This document shows positions 9,809-18,367 of a stretch of 64,000 nt of DNA, piece by piece. Below the pieces are notes generated by a model that had not been told where the DNA came from, made no database searches, and worked only from the letters and a program-made list of their open reading frames with translations. The position numbers were made by a program, and so were the translations under genes. The DNA is taken from the NCBI RefSeq assembly GCF_900167915.1, contig NZ_FUYM01000007.1:241018-305017 (forward strand), read 5' to 3'. Every line of letters begins with the position of its first letter. Position 1 is the first letter of the stretch. The DNA is from Rhizorhabdus histidinilytica. GTDB taxonomy: Bacteria; Pseudomonadota; Alphaproteobacteria; Sphingomonadales; Sphingomonadaceae.

Positions 9809-10330
9809 GTGAAATTCCTGAAATCCATTTTCGGCTTCGGTCCCGATCCGCGCGAGGAGCTGGTTCCCCTCTACACCGCGATCGTCGCCGAGGCGCGTGA
9901 TCCCGTCTGGTATGCCGAGGGCGGCGTGCCCGACACGCTCGACGGCCGTTTCGACATGGTGGCGGCGATCCTGTCGCTCGCGCTGATGCGGATCGATGCG
10001 GAGGGCGATGCGGGCCGCACGTCCGGTGCGCTGCTGACCGAGGTGTTCATCGACGACATGGAGGGCCAGGTCCGCCAGCTCGGCATCGGCGACGTCGTCG
10101 TCGGCAAGCATCTCGGTAAGATGGTCGCGGCGATGGGCGGGCGGCTGTCGGTCTATCGCGACACGATCCACGACGCCCCGGCGCTTGAGGAAGCGCTGGT
10201 CCGCAACCTGTGGCGCGGCGAGCCGGGGCCCGCGGCGAAGCCCGCGCTCGTCGCCGAGCGGCTGCGCGCGATCGCGGCGGGGTTGAAGGCGGCGTCGTGG
10301 GCGGCGGTGCTGGCGGGGCGGCTGCGGTGA
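9809..10330 (+). CDS. Ubiquinol-cytochrome c chaperone (Cbp3-like)
   Basis: A 173-residue cytosolic protein of the ubiquinol-cytochrome c chaperone family, related to mitochondrial Cbp3/UQCC1, which helps assemble cytochrome bc1. Family-like parts include the N-terminal ARDPVWYAEGGVPDT segment, the ALMRIDAEG turn, FIDDMEGQVRQLGIGD at the middle and VGKHLGKMVAAMGGR. The start is GTG. The next gene starts at a GTG that overlaps this stop by four bases, so the two are coupled. Confidence 0.85.
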   Translation: MKFLKSIFGFGPDPREELVPLYTAIVAEARDPVWYAEGGVPDTLDGRFDMVAAILSLALMRIDAEGDAGRTSGALLTEVFIDDMEGQVRQLGIGDVVVGKHLGKMVAAMGGRLSVYRDTIHDAPALEEALVRNLWRGEPGPAAKPALVAERLRAIAAGLKAASWAAVLAGRLR

Positions 10331-10857
10331 CGGCGCCGGAATTCTCGCGGCCGGTGCGGATCGACACGCTCGGCGAAGGCGGCCGGACGATCGCGATCGA
10401 GGCCGATGAGGCGGAGCGCGCGGCGCTCGCCGCCCGCTTCGGGCTGCTGTCGCTCGCCGCGCTGTCGGCCGAGGCAGTGCTGCGCCGCGAGGGGATGACG
10501 ATCCTCGCCGAAGGACGGCTCCGCGCCACGGCAGAGCAGGCCTGCGTCGCCAGCGGCGCGCCGGTGCCGGCGACGATCGACGAAGGGTTCAACCTGCGCT
10601 TCGTGCCCGAGCAGCCGGTCGAGGAAGGCGCGGAGATCGAGTTGGCGCCCGACGACTGGGACACGATCGACTATACGGGCGGCGCGATCGACCTGGGCGA
10701 GGCGGCGGCCGAGACGCTGGCGCTGAGCCTCGACCCCTTCCCGCGCGCGCCCGACGCCGACGCGGTGCTGCGCGAGGCCGGGGTGCTGTCGGAGGACGAG
10801 GCGGTGACCGGCCCCTTCGCGGCGCTGAAGAGCCTCAAGGACAAGCTCACGAAATAA
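10327..10857 (+). CDS. DUF177 domain-containing protein (YceD family)
   Basis: A 176-residue protein with the DUF177 pattern: an N-terminal beta segment (FSRPVRIDTL), a TAEQACVASGAPVPATIDEGF region with the family's typical cysteine, and the acidic C-terminal IDYTGGAIDLGEAAAETLALSLDPFPRAP motif split around residue 120. YceD-family proteins are linked to 23S rRNA levels and usually sit upstream of rpmF; here no rpmF follows. The GTG start overlaps the upstream gene by four bases. Confidence 0.85.
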   Translation: MTAPEFSRPVRIDTLGEGGRTIAIEADEAERAALAARFGLLSLAALSAEAVLRREGMTILAEGRLRATAEQACVASGAPVPATIDEGFNLRFVPEQPVEEGAEIELAPDDWDTIDYTGGAIDLGEAAAETLALSLDPFPRAPDADAVLREAGVLSEDEAVTGPFAALKSLKDKLTK

Positions 10858-10866
10858 TCCTGGCGG

Positions 10867-12051
10867 TCAGCGCGCCTTCCCCGTCCACCGCAGCAGCGCA
10901 AAGCCGGCGATCGCGGACAGGATCGATCCGCCGAGCACGCCGATCTTGACCTCGTCGATCAGCAGGGGGTCGCTGAAGGCGAGGCCGCCGATGAACAGGC
11001 TCATCGTGAAGCCGATCCCGCAGAGCAGCGCGACGCCGTAGAGCTGGGTCCAGCTCGCCCCGGCCGGCCGCTGCGCAAGGCCGAGCGCGACGGCGAGGCG
11101 GACGCTGCCGAAGATGCCGGCCTGCTTGCCGAGGAACAGGCCCACAGCGATGCCGAGCGGCAGCGGGGCGAGGAGCTGCTCGGCGCCGATTCCCGCGAAG
11201 GAGACGCCGGCGTTGGCGAAGCCGAACAGCGGCACGATCGCGAAGGCGACCCAAGGGTGGAGGCCGTGCTCCAGCCGTTCGAGCGGCGAGTGATCCTTGT
11301 CGCCCAGCGGAATCGCGAGCGCGGCGAGCACCCCGGCGATCGTTGCATGGACCCCCGACAGCAGCACCGCGAGCCACAGCGCCGCCGCGAGCAGCAGATA
11401 GGGCCACAGCGTCCGGACGCCGACCCGGCCGAGCCCGAACATCGCGGCGAGGATGACGATCGCCGCCAGCAGCGCCGGGCCGCTGATCGCTGCGGTATAG
11501 GCGAGCGCGATGATCGCCACCGCACCCATGTCGTCGACGATCGCGATGGTGGTCAGGAACAGCTTGAGCGACGCGGGCGCGCGCGAGCCGAGCAGAGCGA
11601 GCACGCCGATCGCGAAGGCGATGTCGGTAGCGGTCGGGATCGCCCAGCCGCGGACGAGGCCGCCCGTCCCGCCGGTGAAGGCGAGGTAGAGCAGGGCCGG
11701 CGCCGCCATGCCCGCAGCCGCCGCGATGCAGGGCAGCACGCGATCCGACCAGCGGGCGAGATGGCCGCGCAGGAATTCGCGCTTTATCTCCAGCCCGACC
11801 AGCAGGAAGAACAGCGCCATCAGCGCATCGTTGATCCAGTGGAGCAGGCTGAGCGGTCCGAGCTTGGTGTGGAGAAGCTCGAAATAGCTGGGTGCCACCG
11901 GGCTGTTGGCGACGAGCATCGCGGCGGCGGCGGCGGCGATCAGGGTGATTCCCCCGGCGGCCTCGGTCGCCAGGAAGCTGCGGAACAACATGCGCATGGT
12001 CATGGGCTTAGGGATTCTCGGCCGTTCTGTCGAAACATTCCGGTCCGTCAT
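10867..12051 (-). CDS. nhaA: Na+/H+ antiporter NhaA
   Basis: Inner-membrane electrogenic antiporter that expels Na+ for H+ and controls internal pH. The 394-residue length and about twelve helices match the family. Clear motifs are [38 protein letters not shown] and the aspartate pair in [19 protein letters not shown] that binds Na+. A second ATG sixteen codons in (12003) would give a shorter, more typical N-terminus. It converges on the DUF177 gene with only nine bases between stops. Confidence 0.95.
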   Translation of the reverse strand: MTDRNVSTERPRIPKPMTMRMLFRSFLATEAAGGITLIAAAAAAMLVANSPVAPSYFELLHTKLGPLSLLHWINDALMALFFLLVGLEIKREFLRGHLARWSDRVLPCIAAAAGMAAPALLYLAFTGGTGGLVRGWAIPTATDIAFAIGVLALLGSRAPASLKLFLTTIAIVDDMGAVAIIALAYTAAISGPALLAAIVILAAMFGLGRVGVRTLWPYLLLAAALWLAVLLSGVHATIAGVLAALAIPLGDKDHSPLERLEHGLHPWVAFAIVPLFGFANAGVSFAGIGAEQLLAPLPLGIAVGLFLGKQAGIFGSVRLAVALGLAQRPAGASWTQLYGVALLCGIGFTMSLFIGGLAFSDPLLIDEVKIGVLGGSILSAIAGFALLRWTGKAR

Positions 12052-12126
12052 ACTTTGGTAGCAGGGAGAGGGGCCCCCGCCGCCATGGTAACCCCCTGGT
12101 CATCATCTTCGCCCAGCGCTGTCGGC

Positions 12127-12606
12127 ATGACATCTCACCGCGACATATTGATGGCCAGGCTCGACGAGCACCAGGCCAGGGCGCTGGCCGTGATCCGCCG
12201 CGGCGACCGGCTGCTGACGCCCGACGCCGAGCCCGATCCGCGCCTGCTCAGCCAATCGCGCTGGGAGCTGACCCGCATCCTGACCGCTTACAAGGCGTTC
12301 AAGCATCACGAGCTGTTCGACCCGATCATCCGCAACGGCGCGCCCGACAAGGCGCGGCTTGCCGAGCAGATGAAGCGCGAATGCGAGGCGATGGGCGCGG
12401 AGTTCCTGGCGCATGTCGCCCGCTGCACCAATCTCGACATCGTCGCGCACTGGACCAGCTATCGGCCGGCGGTGGTCAAGCTGCTCGCCCGGGTGCAGGC
12501 GCATATGGCGCGCGAACGCTGGGTGGTCGACGGGCTGCTGCTGGCGCCATCCGCCGCCGACCGGCCGTTGCCGGTGCGGCCGGCTCGAATCGCCGTCCGC
12601 GCCTGA
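12127..12606 (+). CDS. Conserved hypothetical, helical, hemerythrin-like
   Basis: A 159-residue soluble, largely helical protein. Histidines recur at helix-like spacing (LDEHQARA, AFKHHELFDPI, FLAHVARC, VQAHMARE), which recalls the hemerythrin/HHE four-helix fold, but I cannot confirm a full set of metal ligands. No signal peptide or membrane helix. An upstream in-frame ATG at 12085 is possible. It converges with nadB, four bases between the stops. Function unknown. Confidence 0.65.
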   Translation: MTSHRDILMARLDEHQARALAVIRRGDRLLTPDAEPDPRLLSQSRWELTRILTAYKAFKHHELFDPIIRNGAPDKARLAEQMKRECEAMGAEFLAHVARCTNLDIVAHWTSYRPAVVKLLARVQAHMARERWVVDGLLLAPSAADRPLPVRPARIAVRA

Positions 12607-12610
12607 CCGG

Positions 12611-14206
12611 TCAGGGCACCAGGATGGTGTCCTTCGCCTCCTCGAGCATGTCGGGGAAGTCGAGCGTGTAGTGCAGGCCCCGGCTCTCCTTGCGGTGGAG
12701 CGCCGATCGCACGATCAGGTCGGCGACATCGAGCAGGTTGCGCAGCTCGATCAGGTCGGAGGTGACGCGGAAATTGCCGTAATAGTCGGCGACCTCCTGC
12801 CGCAGCAGCGCGATGCGGTGCTGCGCGCGTTCGAGCCGCTTGGTCGTCCGGACGATGCCGACATAGTCCCACATGAAGCGGCGGATCTCGCGCCAGTTGT
12901 GCTGGACGATCACCTCCTCGTCGGAATCGGTGACCCGGCTCTCGTCCCACGGCCGGATCGGCGGGGGCGGCGGCATGTCGTCGAAATGGGCCTTGATATG
13001 CTCGGCCGCGGCATCGCCGAACACGAAGCATTCGAGCAGCGAGTTGGAGGCGAGTCGGTTCGCCCCGTGCAGCCCCGACTGGGTGACCTCGCCCGCCGCG
13101 TAGAGGCCGGGCAGGTCGGTCCGCCCGTCGAGATCGACCATCACGCCGCCGCAGGTATAGTGGGCGGCGGGGACGATCGGGATCGGCTCCTTCGTGATGT
13201 CGATGCCCAGGCCCAGCAGCTTGGCGTGGATCGTCGGGAAATGCCCGATGATGAACTCGGCCGGCTGGTGGCTGATGTCGAGATGGACATAGTCGAGGCC
13301 GAGCCGCTTGATCTCATGGTCGATCGCGCGGGCGACGATGTCGCGCGGCGCCAGTTCGGCCCGCTTGTCGAAGCGCGGCATGAAGCGGCGGCCGTTGGTC
13401 GGCAGCTTGAGCTGTCCGCCCTCGCCGCGCATCGCCTCGGTGATCAGGAAATTCTTGACCTCCAGATGGTAGAGGCAGGTCGGATGGAACTGCATGAACT
13501 CCATGTTGGAGACGCGGCAGCCCGCGCGCCATGCCATGGCGATGCCGTCGCCGGTGGCGCCGCGCGGCGATGTGGAGAAGAGATAGGCGCGGCTGGCGCC
13601 GCCGGTCGCCAGCACGGTCGCGCGGCCGGTGAAGGTCTCGATCGCGCCGGTCTTGCGGTCGACCGCGTAGACGCCCCAGACATGGCCGTCGCCCGAATAG
13701 CGCTCGCCATGGCGGCCGGTGATCAGGTCGATCGCGGCGCGGTCGGGGAACAGGGTGATGTTCGGGTGCGCGACCGCCGCCTTCTCCAGCGCGAGCTGGA
13801 CGGCCTGGCCGGTCGCGTCGTCGACATGGACGATGCGGCGATGGCTGTGCCCTCCCTCGCGGGTCAGGTGCCAGCGATCGTCGCCACCCTCCCCGCCGGG
13901 GTTGAAGGGGACGCCGAGCCCCGCCAGCTTCTCGATCGCGCGCGGCGCATGCTCGACCACGAACTCGACCGAGCGGCGGTCGTTGAGCCCCGCGCCGGCG
14001 ATCATCGTGTCCTCGATATGCGATTCGAAGGTGTCGCCCGGTTCGAGCACGGCGGCGATGCCGCCCTGCGCCCATGCGGTCGATCCGTCGGAGATGCCCG
14101 CCTTGGCGAGTACCCCCACCTTGAAGCGATCGGCCAGGTTGAGCGCGGCGGTGAGGCCCGCGGCGCCCGATCCGATCACGACGACGTCGAAGGAATGCTC
14201 GGTCAT
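12611..14206 (-). CDS. nadB: L-aspartate oxidase
   Basis: FAD-dependent cytosolic enzyme that makes iminoaspartate, the first step of de novo NAD synthesis. The 531-residue protein has the N-terminal dinucleotide motif VVVIGSGAAGLTAAL near residue 8, the substrate region REGGHSHRRIVH, the PRGATGDGIAMAWRAGC segment, FMQFHPTCLY, and the TCGGVMVDLDGRTDLPGLYAAGEV motif. The start directly precedes the FAD motif. It overlaps the upstream ABC ATPase stop by one base (TGATG). nadA and nadC are not in the window. Confidence 0.95.
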   Translation of the reverse strand: MTEHSFDVVVIGSGAAGLTAALNLADRFKVGVLAKAGISDGSTAWAQGGIAAVLEPGDTFESHIEDTMIAGAGLNDRRSVEFVVEHAPRAIEKLAGLGVPFNPGGEGGDDRWHLTREGGHSHRRIVHVDDATGQAVQLALEKAAVAHPNITLFPDRAAIDLITGRHGERYSGDGHVWGVYAVDRKTGAIETFTGRATVLATGGASRAYLFSTSPRGATGDGIAMAWRAGCRVSNMEFMQFHPTCLYHLEVKNFLITEAMRGEGGQLKLPTNGRRFMPRFDKRAELAPRDIVARAIDHEIKRLGLDYVHLDISHQPAEFIIGHFPTIHAKLLGLGIDITKEPIPIVPAAHYTCGGVMVDLDGRTDLPGLYAAGEVTQSGLHGANRLASNSLLECFVFGDAAAEHIKAHFDDMPPPPPIRPWDESRVTDSDEEVIVQHNWREIRRFMWDYVGIVRTTKRLERAQHRIALLRQEVADYYGNFRVTSDLIELRNLLDVADLIVRSALHRKESRGLHYTLDFPDMLEEAKDTILVP

Positions 14207-15123
14207 CACCCTGCGCGCGTCAAAGCCAGGAAGACATCCTCCAGGTCGGCTTCCTGGGTGGAAACATCGACGATGCCGAGCCCGTTCTTCTGGACCGCCG
14301 CCAGCACCTCGCCCGCGTTCACCTTGTCCTTGGAATAGGTGATGACGAGGGTGCGGCTGCCCTTCAGTTCGACCTTCTCGAAGCAAATGGCGTCGGGCGC
14401 CTTGTCGAGATCGCGGTCGACCGTGACCGACACCGCCTTCTCCTGCGCCTTGCCGACCAGCTCGCGGGTCGGCTCGTTGGCGATCACCCGGCCATGGTTG
14501 ATGATCGCGATCCGGTCGCAGAGCTCTTCGGCCTCCTCGAGATAATGGGTGGTCAGCACCACCGTCACGCCGCTGGCGTTGAGCTCGCGCACATATTCCC
14601 AGAGCTGCTGGCGCAGCTCGACGTCGACGCCGGCGGTCGGCTCGTCGAGCACCAGCACCGGCGGCGAATGGACCATCGCCTTGGCGACCAGCAGCCGGCG
14701 CTTCATGCCGCCCGACAGCGACCGCGCATAGGCGTCGGCCTTGTCGTCGAGGTGGACGGCGCGCAGCAGCTCGTCGGTCAGCCGCCTGTTCTTCGGGATG
14801 CCGTAGAAGCCGGCCTGGTTGTCGAGCGTCTCGCGCGGGGTGAAGAAGGGATCGAACACGATCTCCTGCGGCACGATGCCGATCGACGCCTTGGCGTTGC
14901 GCGGGTCCTTGTCGATGTCGAAGCCCCAGATCGACACCTGCCCGGCGGTCTTGTTGACCAGTCCGGCGAGGATGTTGATCGTCGTCGACTTGCCCGCGCC
15001 GTTGGGGCCGAGCAGCCCAAAGATCTGGCCGCGTGGAATGTCCAGGTCGACGTCGAACAGGGCCTGCTTGCCGCCCTTGTAGATCTTGGAAAGCCCTCGG
15101 ATGCTGATCGCCGCGTCGCTCAT
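14206..15123 (-). CDS. ABC transporter ATP-binding protein (no permease nearby)
   Basis: A 305-residue ABC ATPase of the ABC-2/drug-export type. Walker A is GPNGAGKST near residue 42, the signature is LSGGMKRR near 138, Walker B is VLVLDEPTAGVD, and the family-typical C-terminal extension of about 80 residues follows. The start MSDAAI is chosen; ATG codons at 15132 and further upstream also exist. No permease gene is adjacent, so its partner is elsewhere. The stop overlaps the nadB start, suggesting co-transcription with NAD synthesis for reasons that are unclear. Confidence 0.88.
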   Translation of the reverse strand: MSDAAISIRGLSKIYKGGKQALFDVDLDIPRGQIFGLLGPNGAGKSTTINILAGLVNKTAGQVSIWGFDIDKDPRNAKASIGIVPQEIVFDPFFTPRETLDNQAGFYGIPKNRRLTDELLRAVHLDDKADAYARSLSGGMKRRLLVAKAMVHSPPVLVLDEPTAGVDVELRQQLWEYVRELNASGVTVVLTTHYLEEAEELCDRIAIINHGRVIANEPTRELVGKAQEKAVSVTVDRDLDKAPDAICFEKVELKGSRTLVITYSKDKVNAGEVLAAVQKNGLGIVDVSTQEADLEDVFLALTRAG

Positions 15124-15240
15124 GGCCGGGGGCATAGCGGCTGTGGGGCTCCGGTGCAAAGGGGGATGACCGGGGCGGCCGGCCATGGCCGCCCGCCTCG
15201 CCGCGCTATGGCTCCCGAACCTCGCCTATCAGGCCGTTCC

Positions 15241-15441
15241 TCATGGCCATTCGACTATGATCCATCGGATGCAAACCGCGGCACAAAAAGCATAGGTTAT
15301 CGCCAGAAACCAAAAAAATATCGGGTTTGTGGCCCTGTTGATATCACCCACTGAATTAGGCATCTCTCCGGTGATCAGCCCTATCGAGAGCAGCCAGATC
15401 GTTCCGAAGAAACCCATCACCGACAGCGCGAACATGCTCAT
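15241..15441 (-). CDS. Small two-helix membrane protein
   Basis: A 66-residue protein with two hydrophobic segments, about residues 4-24 and 40-61, joined by a polar loop (EMPNSVGDINRATNP). No family recognised. It starts nine bases after the end of the 237-residue gene on the same strand, so the two are probably one transcript. The local base composition is lower in GC than the surrounding genes. In this order and size it could be an immunity-type partner for the upstream product; that is inference only. Confidence 0.55.
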   Translation of the reverse strand: MSMFALSVMGFFGTIWLLSIGLITGEMPNSVGDINRATNPIFFWFLAITYAFCAAVCIRWIIVEWP

Positions 15442-15450
15442 GTTTCTTTG

Positions 15451-16164
15451 TCACTCGGAATCGCGAGGATCTTTCGTCAGTGGTGGGATGGCATTATCCA
15501 ACGCCTTGCCGAAAAGATAATCAGCAAAATCGTTACGGAGTGTCTTGGGAACCAGACGTAGAGCGCCATGATTCAAAACGCCATCACGCATTGCTCGTTC
15601 GAAAGCATGATGGTCTCCCATAGCCGCTTGACCAGCACCGGAAAGGACTGTGGCCGTACTGCCGATGCCCTCGACGGTGGCGCCGGCCAATCCCGGTTCG
15701 CCAAATAGCAGTTCGGCGCCCATCATCGCGCCGCCTGCATCCGAAGCGAAATTGCCTAGATCGACCCCCATCTGGAGAGCTTTATAGAGTGGGTTTGAGA
15801 GATAGTTAGGCCTACCCGACTGTGCTTGCGGAGCAGCAGCGATCTGCGGTTTCATGGTGCGGGCCGATACAGCTTGCGCGGATCGGTTGCGGTATGAACT
15901 GTCTTGCATGGCGCGTTCGGCGGCGCGAAGCGCTCGAGAGCTGAGTTCCTCCAAGGTCGGCTGGTGCTGTTGTCCGTAGGATCGCATCGGGGCAAAGGTG
16001 CCGTCTGTCAGGGAAGGAGCGCGATCGGCCCGGACCGGCCATCCCGGCGCATATTCCCTGGCGCGCCGCTTTGCTTCCTTGCGTGCTTTCTCCGCCGCTT
16101 CTTCCTGAAGCAGCTTCTGCCAGACGGTATCGTAAGTGGGCTCGGGCTTGGACTTGTCAGTCAA
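15451..16164 (-). CDS. Hypothetical protein of an AT-richer, LexA-box island
   Basis: A 237-residue protein not recognised as any known family. The N-terminal half is charged (QEEAAEKARKEAKRRAREY near residues 20-38) and glutamine/serine-rich. The middle (about 135-190) is a glycine/alanine-rich hydrophobic region with GNFASDAGGAMMGAELLFG and EGIGSTATVLSGAG, like helical segments that precede toxin domains in polymorphic toxins. The C-terminus is polar. A LexA-type box lies about 60 bases upstream, and a small membrane-protein gene follows. Codon use and base composition differ from neighbours, suggesting transfer. A toxin role is a guess. Confidence 0.6.
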   Translation of the reverse strand: MTDKSKPEPTYDTVWQKLLQEEAAEKARKEAKRRAREYAPGWPVRADRAPSLTDGTFAPMRSYGQQHQPTLEELSSRALRAAERAMQDSSYRNRSAQAVSARTMKPQIAAAPQAQSGRPNYLSNPLYKALQMGVDLGNFASDAGGAMMGAELLFGEPGLAGATVEGIGSTATVLSGAGQAAMGDHHAFERAMRDGVLNHGALRLVPKTLRNDFADYLFGKALDNAIPPLTKDPRDSE

Positions 16165-16221
16165 CGGCCATCTCCTCGGTTTCTATGACCGAACCGTCTC
16201 AAGCCAAATCCTACCAGTCAA

Positions 16222-16236
16222 GAACATAATAAGAAC
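16222..16236 (-). promoter_or_regulatory. Candidate LexA (SOS) box
   Basis: On the minus strand the sequence reads GTTCTTATTATGTTC, exactly the direct repeat GTTC-N7-GTTC known for alphaproteobacterial LexA. It lies in the AT-rich spacer between the SPOR lipoprotein stop and the start of the 237-residue gene, and TTGAC follows it immediately, so it overlaps a plausible -35 region. Confidence 0.65.
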
Positions 16237-16242
16237 AAATGA

Positions 16243-17190
16243 TCACGCCCTGGGCGGCACCGGCAGGCAGTCGAGCCCGGCACCCGCGGCGGCGGCGCAG
16301 AGGGCGATCGCCTGGGCGCGGTCGGTGACCGGGCCGATGCGGACGCGGACGAGCCGGCTGGCGGGAACCTCCTCGTAGCGCGGCTCGAAATCGGCGGCGC
16401 CCTTCATCCGCTGGCGGATCCTGGTCCAGGCGTCGCGGGCGGCGCGGTCGCCCGAATAGGCGCCGAGCTGGATGCGCCAAGGCGGGCCGGACGGGACGGC
16501 GGCCGTCGCGACCGTCGCCGTGGCGGGGGCCATCGCGAAGGCCGTCGCCGCGCGTGCCGGGCCATGGTCGCCCTTCTCCCACGCCGCGAGTTCGACCTTG
16601 TAGCGGGCATAGGCGTCGTAGAATTCGCTGAAGGGCGCGGCGAGCCGGTCGAGCGCGCCCGGCGCGAAGCCGGGCAGCTTCTCGGCCGGCAGCGCGGCGG
16701 CCTCGGCGGCGACGCCGGTCGCGACCGCGCAGAAGCGCGCCTGGGCGGGCGGCTGGGCGAAGAAGTTGTAGACCTGGGTGACGTGCGCGTCGGTGGCCGA
16801 TGCGCTGCCGAAGCGCGCGCCCTCGGCCTTGTAGGCGGCGGCGAGCGCCTTGCGCTGATGGCCGAGCATCTTGTTGTAATTGGCGGTGATGCCGGTCTTG
16901 CCGGTCCGGTCGCAGCTCAGCGCCGCGACGTTGAGCGCCGAGCGCAGGTGCCACACCGCCTCGGTATCGGAGACGCCCGCATTGACGGTACGGTAGCCCC
17001 CGTTGCCGTCGCCGTCGGGCAGGCGGAAATTCTCGGTCGCGCCCGATGGCGGCTGCGGGCGGGGCGTCGCGGCTTTCGGCGGCGGGGTCGATACCGTCTT
17101 CACCGCCTTCCTGCTGCACCCTGCCAGCAGCAGCGCGGTCGCGATCGCCGCCGTCCAGGCGGCGGCTGTCCTGGTCCCTGTCGTCCGCAC
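16243..17190 (-). CDS. SPOR-domain lipoprotein
   Basis: A 315-residue exported protein. The N-terminal signal ends at a lipobox (ATALLLAGC, cysteine 25), followed by a proline-rich linker. The middle is helical with no clear family. The C-terminal 75 residues form a SPOR domain: PPWRIQLGAYSGDRAARDAW, then ASRLVRVRIGPVTDRAQA. SPOR domains bind denuded septal peptidoglycan, so a role in the cell wall or division is likely. It ends just before the LexA-box island. Confidence 0.82.
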   Translation of the reverse strand: MRTTGTRTAAAWTAAIATALLLAGCSRKAVKTVSTPPPKAATPRPQPPSGATENFRLPDGDGNGGYRTVNAGVSDTEAVWHLRSALNVAALSCDRTGKTGITANYNKMLGHQRKALAAAYKAEGARFGSASATDAHVTQVYNFFAQPPAQARFCAVATGVAAEAAALPAEKLPGFAPGALDRLAAPFSEFYDAYARYKVELAAWEKGDHGPARAATAFAMAPATATVATAAVPSGPPWRIQLGAYSGDRAARDAWTRIRQRMKGAADFEPRYEEVPASRLVRVRIGPVTDRAQAIALCAAAAGAGLDCLPVPPRA

Positions 17191-17285
17191 CCGCTCATCC
17201 TCCCGCCCGCATCCTGCGGAACGGCGGACTCGCTGTCAGGAGTCGTTGCGGCGGCCCGAGTCGATCGCGGGCCGGGCCGAGTCTG

Positions 17286-17660
17286 TCATGGACCCCGGTG
17301 CATCTTTTCGAGGGCGATCCCGGCGAGGTTGCGCTTGCGGCCGACATGGCGCAGCCGCACCCGGCCGAACCGCTGCGCCGCTGCGCGGAAGCGGTCGAGC
17401 CAGGGCCGGCGGCCCGCCTGTCGACCTGATGCCTGGCGGATCACCGACAGCGAATCCCCGAGCAGGACGATGTCCGACAACCCCTCGGCCGCCGCCCGTT
17501 CCAGCGCGTGAAGCAGCGCCGTCCATTCGGCGTCCTCATTGTCGCCGCCCGCCTGACCCTGCCGGATGTCGGCGACGCCGCGGATCACCGTCGCGGTCTC
17601 GATCGGGCCGGGATTGGGGCGGCAGCCGCCGTCGAAATAAATGGGGGTCGGCTTGTTCAC
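17286..17660 (-). CDS. RNase H-like protein with altered active site
   Basis: A 124-residue protein with the RNase HI fold start IYFDGGCRPNPGP. Three acidic catalytic residues are in place: D10, E45 (EDAEWTALLHAL) and D69 (VLLGDS). The fourth, expected in an NxxAD motif near the C-terminus, is glycine 114 (NLAGIAL). The protein is shorter than E. coli RNase HI and lacks its basic protrusion. It may be a weak or altered nuclease; the main rnhA is probably elsewhere. It is divergent from a small periplasmic protein gene. Confidence 0.8.
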   Translation of the reverse strand: MNKPTPIYFDGGCRPNPGPIETATVIRGVADIRQGQAGGDNEDAEWTALLHALERAAAEGLSDIVLLGDSLSVIRQASGRQAGRRPWLDRFRAAAQRFGRVRLRHVGRKRNLAGIALEKMHRGP

Positions 17661-17695
17661 TTGGCCTTCACATGGCAGGGATCAGGGTGAACGTC

Positions 17696-18016
17696 ATGAC
17701 AGCATATCGCCCTTCCGTCCGCCATGGTCTCGCGCTGGCCGCCTTGCTGCTCGCCAGCTCGATCGCCCATGCCGAGGAGCGCGTGATCTCGCTCAGCCCG
17801 GCCGAGAAGGAGAAGCTGCTCAACGCGGCGGCCGAGCGGCCCCGGCCGGTCGGCGACGAGCTTCCGGTCAACGGGCTCGGGCGGCAGGTCCATGGCGAGG
17901 TCGGCATGTTCGTCGGCACCGGCGGCGCGCGCGGCGTGTACGGATCGGCGGTCGCGCCGATCGGCGAGAAGGGCCAGATCGCCGTCGCCTTCGAGAACAG
18001 CCGCTTCGGGCGGTGA
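17696..18016 (+). CDS. Small periplasmic protein of unknown function
   Basis: A 106-residue protein with a clear Sec signal peptide (RHGLALAALLLASSIAHA, cleaved near residue 26). The mature part begins with EERVISLSPAEKEKLL and contains NGLGRQVHGEVGMFVGTGG followed by GVYGSAVAPIGEKG. No family recognised; similar short exported proteins are widespread in sphingomonads. A zinc-finger gene follows 66 bases later on the same strand. Confidence 0.7.
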   Translation: MTAYRPSVRHGLALAALLLASSIAHAEERVISLSPAEKEKLLNAAAERPRPVGDELPVNGLGRQVHGEVGMFVGTGGARGVYGSAVAPIGEKGQIAVAFENSRFGR

Positions 18017-18082
18017 TTCCATCGGGTATTGCCATGAAGCTGGTCGTTGCGCGGCGCAGCGCCGCTTGCTAATCGGGCGCGC

Positions 18083-18289
18083 ATGAGCATCCCGGCGCCG
18101 ACTCCCGAAACCGTCACCGTCTCCTCGACCCGCGTCGCCTGCGACGGCGCGAGCGACATCCCCGGCGGCGAGGCGCTGGGACATCCGCGCGTGTTCATCG
18201 AGATCGATCCCGACATCGGCTATGCCGACTGCGGTTACTGCGATCGCCGTTTCGTCCTCGACGGCAAGGGCGCCGGCGCCCACCACTGA
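18083..18289 (+). CDS. Zinc-finger CHCC domain protein (NDUFS6-like)
   Basis: A 68-residue protein of the zf-CHCC family. The zinc ligands fit C20 (VACDG), H34 (GHPRVFIEID) and the CGYC pair near residues 50-53. This is the domain found in the complex I accessory subunit NDUFS6; a bacterial complex I association is inferred from the family. Located upstream of tldD on the same strand. Confidence 0.85.
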   Translation: MSIPAPTPETVTVSSTRVACDGASDIPGGEALGHPRVFIEIDPDIGYADCGYCDRRFVLDGKGAGAHH

Positions 18290-18367
18290 TCCTTCGCCGC
18301 CGGGCGCAGGCGGCATCGGCGCAAATATCGCTATTGGGCTTCGCGGCGGAGCGCCTATATCGGCGTC

